From Bacteroidota bacterium (GTDB taxonomy: Bacteria; Bacteroidota; Bacteroidia; Chitinophagales; Chitinophagaceae): DNA of 9,902 bases. Positions 1 to 5,133 of the stretch are shown here, in pieces (position 1 is the first letter of the stretch; the number at the start of each line of letters is the position of its first letter). A model generated the notes under the pieces. That model was not told the DNA's origin, did no database searches, and saw only the letters and a program-made list of their open reading frames with translations. The stretch spans positions 1-9,902 of the forward strand of contig JAGWTK010000117.1 in NCBI GenBank assembly GCA_028876035.1. Direction: 5' to 3'. Position numbers and translations under genes: made by a program.

Positions 1-900
1 TGCACGACGACGGGTAAACTCTGCAGTCATTTCTTTAGAAGGCGTGAGATCGGTGGTAAGCGCTTCGATGGCCGCACGCTGTGTTACGGCGGTAGCACCG
101 CTGGTAAACTGGCCCTGCAGTTTTTCACAGGCTTTCGCAACTTCCGGGTTGGCGGCGATATAACCAAGGCGCCAGCCGGTCATGGCAAACCCTTTACTCA
201 GGCCATTGACAATGATGATTCGATCTTTCAGATCGCTGAACTGCGCGATGCTCTCGTGTTGTCCAACGAAATTGATGTATTCGTAAATCTCATCGGAGAT
301 GATGTATACATCCGGGTGCTTCCGGAATACCGCTGCCAGTGCATCCAGTTCAGCTTTGCTGTACACTGCGCCGGAGGGGTTGCAGGGTGAAGAAAACAGG
401 AACAGTTTTGTTTTGGGAGTGATAGCTGCTTCGAGCTGGGCGGGGGTTATTTTGAAACCATCACTGGCTTTTGTGCGAACGTCCACCACTTTACCGCGTG
501 CAATTTTCACGAGTTCACTATAAGTCACCCAGTAAGGAGTAGGGATAATCACCTCGTCATTGTCATCTACCAGGGCGAGGATAGCATTGGCCAGGCTCTG
601 TTTGGCACCGGTAGAAACAACAATGTTCTCGGGTTTATAGTCAAGGTTGTTATCGCGTTTGAACTTTACGCATACAGCTTCCCGTAAGTCGAGGTAACCA
701 GCCACAGGTGTATAATGAGAGTAGTTATCGTCAACCGCTTTTTTTGCGGCGTTCTTGATGTGCTGGGGGGTATCAAAGTCGGGTTCTCCGAGGCTCAGGT
801 CGATAACATCGATGCCCTTTGCCCTGAGTTCACGTCCGAGTTTTGCCATTTTGAGCGTTTCGGGCTCGTTGAATCGCTGAAGAATTGACGATAGTGCCAT
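1..900 (-). CDS. aspC: Aspartate aminotransferase, PLP fold-type I (C-terminus cut by window edge)
   Basis: Class I/II aminotransferase, most likely moving the amino group between aspartate and 2-oxoglutarate in the cytoplasm. Three hundred codons are visible, from ATG at 900 to the window edge; the family is usually near 400 residues, so about 100 C-terminal residues are missing. Visible landmarks are the N-terminal LSLGEPDFDTP segment (35-45), STGAKQSL (96-103), the ring-stacking region PYW (122-124), NPSG with Asn174, SDEIYE with Asp203 and Tyr206, and the PLP-lysine motif GLSKGFAMTGWRLGY with Lys236. These fit the type Ib (Thermus-like) aspartate aminotransferases. The C-terminal arginine that binds the substrate carboxylate lies outside the window, so substrate choice (aspartate versus another amino or keto acid, such as prephenate) cannot be settled. 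An exact -7 promoter element lies 20 bases upstream of the start, so the gene appears to have its own promoter. Confidence 0.93.
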   Translation of the reverse strand, partial: MALSSILQRFNEPETLKMAKLGRELRAKGIDVIDLSLGEPDFDTPQHIKNAAKKAVDDNYSHYTPVAGYLDLREAVCVKFKRDNNLDYKPENIVVSTGAKQSLANAILALVDDNDEVIIPTPYWVTYSELVKIARGKVVDVRTKASDGFKITPAQLEAAITPKTKLFLFSSPCNPSGAVYSKAELDALAAVFRKHPDVYIISDEIYEYINFVGQHESIAQFSDLKDRIIIVNGLSKGFAMTGWRLGYIAANPEVAKACEKLQGQFTSGATAVTQRAAIEALTTDLTPSKEMTAEFTRRRA

Positions 901-919
901 TTGGTTTTTTTTGAGGGCA

Positions 920-927
920 CAAAAGTA
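920..927 (-). promoter_or_regulatory. Bacteroidota-type -7 element for the aminotransferase gene
   Basis: On the minus strand this reads TACTTTTG, an exact match to the Bacteroidota -7 consensus TAnnTTTG. It ends 19 bases before the ATG at 900, leaving a short A-rich leader. I see no clean -33 TTTG at the expected distance. The call rests on the -7 match and its position. Confidence 0.6.
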
Positions 928-997
928 ATACTTACCGCATGTCTATGGCAGAAAAAGAATAACAATTCTCCCACATTTTATGGGTGGTATGGGCAAG

Positions 998-1025
998 AAA
1001 AAAGCCCTCCTGTGAACAGGACGGC
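998..1025 (-). terminator. Rho-independent terminator of the small lipoprotein gene
   Basis: The segment 1004-1025 folds into a ten-pair stem with one C/C mismatch (GCCcTCCTGT against ACAGGAcGGC) and a very tight GA loop that probably opens to four bases. On the minus strand it is followed by six T (998-1003). It sits 37 bases past the lipoprotein stop and separates that gene from the aminotransferase promoter. A weaker CCCA/TGGG inverted repeat at 971-984 has no T-tract. Confidence 0.8.
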
Positions 1026-1061
1026 CTCTAACGATTGCTTGCCATATGAAAAAAGGTCAAA

Positions 1062-1274
1062 TTACTTTTTCAGAGAGTCAACCTTAGCTTTAGCTGAATC
1101 AACTACAGCTTTGGCAGTAGAATCAACTTTAGCAGCAGCTGAATCCAAAGTAGCTTTAGCAGTATCAACCATTGCTTTAGCAGCTGAATCAACAGGAGCA
1201 GTAGCAGTTTCAGCAGAGTTGTTGCAAGATGCTACGAAAGCGCCGATAGCCAGAACTAAGAGAAGCTTTTTCAT
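1062..1274 (-). CDS. Small Lpp-like lipoprotein with Ala/Lys/Asp repeats
   Basis: A 70-residue protein starting at ATG 1274. Residues 1-16 form a lipoprotein signal peptide (MKK, a hydrophobic core, then the lipobox VASC), making Cys17 the lipidated residue. The mature part, about 54 residues, is almost entirely a degenerate repeat of 7 or 8 residues, typified by VDSAAKA, VDTAKAT, LDSAAAK and VDSTAKA, ending LKK. V or L recurs at one position, followed by Asp and a small residue, with Lys later in each unit. It has no aromatic residue, proline or second cysteine after residue 28. This predicts one long amphipathic helix or coiled coil anchored to a membrane. Size, repeat spacing and terminal lysines resemble E. 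coli Lpp, but homology is not shown and attachment to peptidoglycan is speculation. The residues after Cys17 (NNSAE) are not a clear acidic surface-export signal. The gene has its own terminator and lies divergent to the sigma factor gene. Confidence 0.85.
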   Translation of the reverse strand: MKKLLLVLAIGAFVASCNNSAETATAPVDSAAKAMVDTAKATLDSAAAKVDSTAKAVVDSAKAKVDSLKK

Positions 1275-1331
1275 TTCTTTGTTTGTTTTGTGTTTTTAAA
1301 AGATTGATTTGAGGTTAATACGACAATTGGA

Positions 1332-1339
1332 AAAAGGTA
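1332..1339 (-). promoter_or_regulatory. Possible -7 element for the small lipoprotein gene
   Basis: On the minus strand this reads TACCTTTT, one base off TAnnTTTG. It lies 57 bases before the ATG at 1274, leaving a leader of about 50 bases. No good -33 element is visible. An A8 tract at 1351-1358 lies just upstream and could assist transcription in either direction. Confidence 0.3.
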
Positions 1340-1369
1340 ACCCGCGTTTTAAAAAAAACTTTTAGAACC

Positions 1370-1397
1370 TTTGTTTGGGTTACAAATCATTAATTTG
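1370..1397 (+). promoter_or_regulatory. Candidate promoter of the sigma factor / protease unit
   Basis: A TTTG at 1370-1373 and a TTAATTTG at 1390-1397 (one mismatch to TAnnTTTG) are 16 bases apart, close to the usual Bacteroidota spacing. The A8 tract at 1351-1358 lies just upstream, where an UP-like element would be. The heptamer TTTGGGT occurs twice, at 1374-1380 and 1394-1400, exactly 20 bases apart. It could be part of the promoter or an operator. Initiation would fall about 12-15 bases before the GTG start at 1419. Confidence 0.45.
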
Positions 1398-1418
1398 GGT
1401 ATTAAACGATAACACAGC

Positions 1419-1985
1419 GTGACATCCGCATTCCAGGAAAAAGAACTGCTGAAAGGACTTGCCAATAGCGATAAACAGGCCGCTGAAACCATTTATGCAG
1501 CGCATTACAGCATGGTTCAGTCATTGATTATCAACAATAACGGATCAGCCGACGACGCCAGGGACATTTTCCAGGAAACAATGATAGTTCTTTACGAGAA
1601 GGCAAAATCGGGTCAGTTTGAGCTGAACTGTCAGTTAAAGACTTTTATCTATTCTGTCAGTAAAAGACTGTGGCTCAAAAGGTTACAACAGCTGCAGAAA
1701 TACGGGGGACAGGTGGAGTCGATGGTAGAAACCGTTCCCGTTGAAGAGGAATTGGAGCACCACGAATTGCGCAACCAGCAGTTTCAGGCCATGGAGCATT
1801 CGCTGCTCAGCCTGGGTGAACCCTGTAAAAGTCTGCTGGAAGCCTATTACCTGCAGAAAAGGAACATGACCGAAATTGCAGGTAGTTTTGGCTATACCAA
1901 TGCAGACAACGCAAAAAACCAGAAATACAAGTGCCTTAACCGGCTGAAAAAAATATTCTTTGCCCACCATAAAAAAAGGGATTAA
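1419..1985 (+). CDS. ECF-family RNA polymerase sigma factor
   Basis: A 188-residue sigma-70-family protein of the ECF type, with regions 2 and 4 only. Region 2 (about 23-90) contains the ADDARDIFQETMIVLYEK helix, which contacts core polymerase and the -10 region, followed by the LKTFIYSVSKRLWLKRL helix. Region 4 (about 124-178) has LGEPCKSLLEAYYL, then a helix-turn-helix with NMTEIAGSFGYTNADNAKNQKYKCL, a form common in Bacteroidota sigma factors. No C-terminal extension is present. The start is GTG at 1419: an in-frame stop at 1410-1412 excludes anything further upstream, and the next ATG (residue 32) would remove part of region 2. The stop codon is followed at once by the ATG of the membrane protease gene. 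Zero spacing implies co-transcription and probable translational coupling, and points to that protein as its regulator. The stress signal and target genes cannot be read from the sequence. Confidence 0.93.
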   Translation: MTSAFQEKELLKGLANSDKQAAETIYAAHYSMVQSLIINNNGSADDARDIFQETMIVLYEKAKSGQFELNCQLKTFIYSVSKRLWLKRLQQLQKYGGQVESMVETVPVEEELEHHELRNQQFQAMEHSLLSLGEPCKSLLEAYYLQKRNMTEIAGSFGYTNADNAKNQKYKCLNRLKKIFFAHHKKRD

Positions 1986-3077
1986 ATGATGGAAGAGATT
2001 CAATTGGCAGATGCAGTAGAACGCTTTTTACAGGGCAGCATGAGCCCGGAAGAGCTGACTGCATTTGAACAACTCAGGAAAACAAATCCTGCAGTGGATC
2101 AATTTGTGGTTGAGCATTCGCTGTTTTTACAACAGGTGAATGAGTATTCCGAACGGAAAGGATTCACCCATTCCCTGAATGAAATCCACAATAACCTGCT
2201 GGATACCGGCGCTATCAGGCCCCTGGCTGCCCGCACTCGCGTGATCGATATCATGAAGAAATACCGCCGGGTTTGGGCGGTCGCTGCCTCTATTGCGGGA
2301 ATTATTGCGATTACCATCAGCGGATTGGTCGCCTATTTTACACCCGACAGCAAGCAACAAGTGGAGCAATTGCGGCGGGAGCTGTATGGATTTAAGCGGG
2401 AAGTCAACAATAAGTTAGATACAAGTCATGCATCTGTTAACCGGGTGCCGGAGAATGAAAAATTTAAATTCGGTGGTACCGGTTTTTTAATTGATCCCAA
2501 AGGATACCTGGTGACCAATGCCCACGTTGTGAAAGATGGGAAAACCATCATCGTACAGGCAAAAGGCCAGGAATTCAGGGCCAGCGTTGCCCGTATTGAT
2601 GCAGAGCGCGATCTCGCCATTCTTAAAATCGACGACGAAGAATTCAAGCCCTATCCAGGTTTGCCATACGGGTTCAAAAAATCAGGTGCCGACCTTGGTG
2701 AGCAAATCTTTACCCTGGGTTTCCCCCGCGACGAAATTGTGTACGGCGAAGGTTATATGAGTGCGAATACCGGTTTCAACGGTGACACCATGACTTGCCA
2801 GATTGCGGTTGCGGCCAACCCCGGCAACAGCGGCGGACCCGTATTCAATAAAAATGGTGAAGTAGTTGGTATTCTAAGCACACGCCAGTTGCAGGCACAG
2901 GGTTTTGTTTTTGCTGTCACTGCAAAAAATATCTTTAAATCACTGGACGAATTGAAGAAAGACACCAGCTACCAGAACATCAAATTGTCACCAAACTCTT
3001 TGGTGAGAGGTATGGAGCGCCCGCAACAAATCAAGAAAATTGAAGATTGCGTATTCCTGGTTAAGACTTACCAATAA
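1986..3077 (+). CDS. Membrane protein fusing an anti-sigma-like N-terminus to a trypsin-like (HtrA/DegS-type) protease
   Basis: A 363-residue protein in four parts. Residues 1-90 are soluble and helical; VERFLQGSMSPEELTAFEQL resembles the N-terminus of Bacteroidota anti-sigma factors, with no zinc motif. KKYRR (91-95) precedes one membrane helix (96-118), which by the positive-inside rule puts the N-terminus in the cytoplasm and the rest in the periplasm. Residues 121-145 are charged and possibly coiled coil. Residues 160-325 are an S1C protease domain with a complete triad: His180 (TNAHVV), Asp209 (AERDLAIL) and Ser282 (GNSGGPV). There is no PDZ domain; a 35-residue tail ends IEDCVFLVKTYQ. 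The gene starts directly after the sigma factor stop; a second in-frame ATG at 1989 could serve instead. I infer an anti-sigma factor carrying its own periplasmic protease, comparable to RseA and DegS combined. A membrane-anchored housekeeping protease unrelated to the sigma factor is the alternative. Protease assignment is firm; anti-sigma function is inferred. Confidence 0.9.
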   Translation: MMEEIQLADAVERFLQGSMSPEELTAFEQLRKTNPAVDQFVVEHSLFLQQVNEYSERKGFTHSLNEIHNNLLDTGAIRPLAARTRVIDIMKKYRRVWAVAASIAGIIAITISGLVAYFTPDSKQQVEQLRRELYGFKREVNNKLDTSHASVNRVPENEKFKFGGTGFLIDPKGYLVTNAHVVKDGKTIIVQAKGQEFRASVARIDAERDLAILKIDDEEFKPYPGLPYGFKKSGADLGEQIFTLGFPRDEIVYGEGYMSANTGFNGDTMTCQIAVAANPGNSGGPVFNKNGEVVGILSTRQLQAQGFVFAVTAKNIFKSLDELKKDTSYQNIKLSPNSLVRGMERPQQIKKIEDCVFLVKTYQ

Positions 3078-3097
3078 ATATATTCCCTGGTTAATGC

Positions 3098-3128
3098 AAA
3101 GCCCCGTTCTGCGGGGCTTTATTTTTTT
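3098..3128 (+). terminator. Rho-independent terminator after the sigma factor / protease unit
   Basis: A perfect nine-pair stem, AAAGCCCCG (3098-3106) with CGGGGCTTT (3112-3120), a five-base loop and then ATTTTTTT (3121-3128). It begins 20 bases after the protease gene stop. There is no T-tract on the opposite strand, so it acts mainly on the plus strand. Confidence 0.92.
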
Positions 3129-3140
3129 AGTGCATTGCTG

Positions 3141-3173
3141 CAAAACAAGAAAGGGCCGCCATGCGACCCTTTT
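3141..3173 (-). terminator. Terminator of the nucleotidyltransferase gene, possibly bidirectional
   Basis: Stem AAAGGG (3150-3155) with CCCTTT (3167-3172), a C/A mismatch, then an inner CGC/GCG stem with a three-base loop. On the minus strand it is followed by CTTGTTTTG, a broken T-tract, 26 bases past the stop of the gene ending at 3199. On the plus strand it is followed by TGTT, so it may also back up the terminator at 3098. Confidence 0.7.
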
Positions 3174-3198
3174 GTTATGCAAAGTAATTACATGTTCT

Positions 3199-4098
3199 TT
3201 ACCAGAGTTTAGCGGGATATTCCCCAGCTGCTACCAGCGCATCCAGGCTCGATTTTACGCCCGGCGCATCTTCTTTGTAGGTTACGCCAAACCATTGTGC
3301 GGAGGTAGGTATCACTTTAATGACGCCCGTACCACTGTTGATGAATTCATCCGCTACAATGGGAATAAAGAACTCCGACTTGATATTGCTGATATTCTTC
3401 GAGAGAAATTCGTTGAATAATTGCTCAGAGTAAGGAAAAATCGAAGGAGTGAAACACCAGAAATTCATCGAAACGCTTGAATGGAGCGGCAACTCTTTTG
3501 GCTCCTGGTTATCGTCGCACAATATCCTGCCATTTTGCATGGAGATATTTATCCGTTCTGCGATGGCGGTCAGGTTTCCCTGCTCATCAACCTGGCAAAC
3601 GCCACGGTTTACAGTTCCATTTTCAGAAAGCGTTTTCAGCAAATCGTAACCGATAATAGAATACACTTTGTCACCCGCATCACCGGTAAGAAATGTATAG
3701 GCCTTTTCAAAGGCGTCTTTCCCATAAAAATCATCGGCATTGATTACAGCAAACGGCTCTTTCACCGCGTCTTTCGCACACAGAACTGCGTGGGCGGTAC
3801 CCCAGGGTTTCGTACGATCAGGTGGAACTGCAAAGCCATCGGTGAATGCATGCAGATCCTGGAACACGTAGTCTACTTCCACTTTTCCTTTTAGCTTGGG
3901 ATCAAAAATCGCCCGGAAATCGGCGGCGAATTCCTTGCGGATAATGAACACTACTTTCTTAAAACCTGCGCGGATCGCATCGTAGATAGAGTAGTCCACA
4001 ATGGTTTCTCCGCCCGGTCCAAACGACTGGATCTGTTTCATACTGCCATAACGGGAAGCCATTCCAGCCGCCAGGATCAAAAGTGTGGGTTGTTTCAT
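3199..4098 (-). CDS. NTP-transferase family protein (sugar-phosphate nucleotidyltransferase-like)
   Basis: A 299-residue protein with the Rossmann-like fold of sugar-phosphate nucleotidyltransferases, which join a sugar 1-phosphate to an NTP to give an NDP-sugar and pyrophosphate. The N-terminal nucleotide-binding signature LAAGMASRYGSMKQ (9-22) has Arg16 and Lys21. PWGTAHAVL (98-106) is the usual base and substrate loop, and NADD (120-123) supplies metal-binding aspartates. A second half with MNFWCFTP (211-218) and SAQWFGVTYKED (266-277) completes the domain; length fits a single-domain enzyme with no acyltransferase or LbH repeat. The exact substrate is unknown; UTP:glucose-1-phosphate uridylyltransferase is the nearest familiar class. 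In other Bacteroidota similar proteins can sit beside small-molecule kinases, but none is present here. Its promoter region is shared with the divergent PLP enzyme gene, and a hairpin terminator follows it. Confidence 0.85.
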   Translation of the reverse strand: MKQPTLLILAAGMASRYGSMKQIQSFGPGGETIVDYSIYDAIRAGFKKVVFIIRKEFAADFRAIFDPKLKGKVEVDYVFQDLHAFTDGFAVPPDRTKPWGTAHAVLCAKDAVKEPFAVINADDFYGKDAFEKAYTFLTGDAGDKVYSIIGYDLLKTLSENGTVNRGVCQVDEQGNLTAIAERINISMQNGRILCDDNQEPKELPLHSSVSMNFWCFTPSIFPYSEQLFNEFLSKNISNIKSEFFIPIVADEFINSGTGVIKVIPTSAQWFGVTYKEDAPGVKSSLDALVAAGEYPAKLW

Positions 4099-4108
4099 TG
4101 ATTATTTT

Positions 4109-4139
4109 TTTGCTGGCACGAAAATATAAAATAAAGTTG
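4109..4139 (+). promoter_or_regulatory. Candidate promoter of the PLP enzyme gene
   Basis: TTTG at 4109-4112 and TAAAGTTG at 4132-4139 (one mismatch to TAnnTTTG) are 19 bases apart, the normal spacing. Initiation near 4145 would leave about 13 bases before the TTG at 4159 or 40 before the TTG at 4186. It interleaves with the minus-strand promoter at 4119-4148. Confidence 0.5.
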
Positions 4140-4148
4140 TGGCACAAA
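4119..4148 (-). promoter_or_regulatory. Candidate promoter of the nucleotidyltransferase gene
   Basis: On the minus strand, TTTG at 4148-4145 and TATTTTCG at 4126-4119 (one mismatch to TAnnTTTG) are 18 bases apart. The overlapping TATATTTT at 4128-4121 is an alternative -7. It faces the plus-strand promoter and shares most of the same bases. Confidence 0.45.
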
Positions 4149-4158
4149 ACCAGGCTTA

Positions 4159-5070
4159 TTGCAGCGAACTGAAGACATTGTTGAATTGAATGCCATCACT
4201 GCCGAAGCAGTGGTTTTACCGGTTGCTACTAACGCAGGAATATGCCTCGATGTTATGAGGCTTGACAAAATAGATGCCGTTATTTCGGGAAATAAGTGGT
4301 TTAAACTGCGTTACTACCTTAACGAAGTCATTTCACTGCGCAGGAAAACGCTCCTAAGCTTTGGTGGCGCCTATTCCAACCATATTGTAGCCGTAGCCGC
4401 CGCTGCTTCCCGCCTGGGACTTGCCAGCGTTGGCTATATCCGGGGTGAAAAGCCTGCAGCATTATCCCCCACCCTCCGCGATGCCGAAGAAATGGGCATG
4501 CTGTTGCATTTCCTCAACAGAAAAGAATTTCAACGTACAGAAGACGCCGCATTTTTAAAAGAGCTGGCAAAACATCACCAGGATGCCTGCATCATTCCAG
4601 CCGGCGGCGCCGGGCCCGCTGGAATACGAGGTGCCGCCAGCATCGCTCAATACATAGATATGCAGAAATATACGCATGTATGCTGCGCAATGGGTACGGG
4701 CACCATGGCTAACGGGTTATTGTCGGCAACATCGCAGGGCCAAAAAATCTGCGCGTTCCCCGTATTGAAAGGTTTTGAAAACTGGCAACCTGCTGCAACA
4801 GCCAGCGATGTACCGGGAACCTTGCAAATTATCTCCGGTTTTGAATTCGGGGGATATGCCAAACATCCGGATCGCCTGCTGCAGTTTATGAACGAGTGGT
4901 ACACGAACACCGGTATCCCTTCTGATTTCGTTTATACAGGCAAATTATTTTATGGAATTACCGAAACGATCAAAGCCGGACGATTTCCTGGCGGAAGCCG
5001 TATCCTGGCAATACATAGTGGCGGACTGCAAGGCAACCGTTCTTTAGGTAAAGACCAGTTAATTTTTTAA
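4159..5070 (+). CDS. PLP enzyme of the ACC deaminase / D-cysteine desulfhydrase family
   Basis: A fold-type II PLP enzyme (PALP family) of 303 residues if started at TTG 4159, or 294 from TTG 4186. No in-frame ATG lies between the upstream stop (4132-4134) and codon 33, which is inside the conserved domain, so a non-ATG start is needed. SGNKWFKL carries the PLP lysine, Lys46. GGAYSNH (69-75) holds Ser73 and Asn74, exactly 27 and 28 residues on, as for Lys51, Ser78 and Asn79 of Pseudomonas ACC deaminase. AMGTGTMANG (177-186) fits the glycine-rich cofactor phosphate-binding loop. Positions equivalent to Glu295 and Leu322, typical of true ACC deaminases, are Thr260 (YTGK) and Ser287 (IHSGG), again 27 apart. 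This favours D-cysteine desulfhydrase or another D-amino-acid beta-elimination, giving pyruvate, ammonia and sulfide from D-cysteine. Automated annotation as ACC deaminase would probably be wrong; the true substrate is unproved. Confidence 0.85.
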   Translation: MQRTEDIVELNAITAEAVVLPVATNAGICLDVMRLDKIDAVISGNKWFKLRYYLNEVISLRRKTLLSFGGAYSNHIVAVAAAASRLGLASVGYIRGEKPAALSPTLRDAEEMGMLLHFLNRKEFQRTEDAAFLKELAKHHQDACIIPAGGAGPAGIRGAASIAQYIDMQKYTHVCCAMGTGTMANGLLSATSQGQKICAFPVLKGFENWQPAATASDVPGTLQIISGFEFGGYAKHPDRLLQFMNEWYTNTGIPSDFVYTGKLFYGITETIKAGRFPGGSRILAIHSGGLQGNRSLGKDQLIF

Positions 5071-5092
5071 GCAATTTTGGATCGCCTCCGGT

Positions 5093-5100
5093 TATATTTG
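5093..5100 (+). promoter_or_regulatory. Bacteroidota-type -7 element for the secreted FN3-like protein gene
   Basis: TATATTTG is an exact match to TAnnTTTG and is followed by CA, as at three other promoters in this window. It lies 33 bases before ATG 5134 and inside the frame extension that begins at TTG 5077, which argues for the later start. No clear -33 element is visible. Confidence 0.65.
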
Positions 5101-5133
5101 CATTTTTCCGCGAGGCCTTCTAATTTAGACCGC

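Noticed and set aside
901..1299. Plus-strand open frame of 132 codons with repeated AESTxALA
   Set aside because: It is the reverse-strand shadow of the small lipoprotein's repeats. The minus-strand protein has a clear lipobox and terminator.
1363..1390. ECF-type -35 (GAACC) upstream of the sigma factor gene
   Set aside because: No matching -10 motif at ECF spacing; the fit to the housekeeping Bacteroidota promoter is better.
5041..5070. Possible terminator (TCTTT/AAAGA hairpin then T6) at the end of the PLP enzyme gene
   Set aside because: The stem is only five A/T-rich pairs inside the coding end, and the T-run is too far from it.
5077..5133. TTG start at 5077 for the secreted FN3-like protein
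   Set aside because: The exact -7 element at 5093-5100 lies inside this stretch, and the later ATG at 5134 gives a proper signal peptide.
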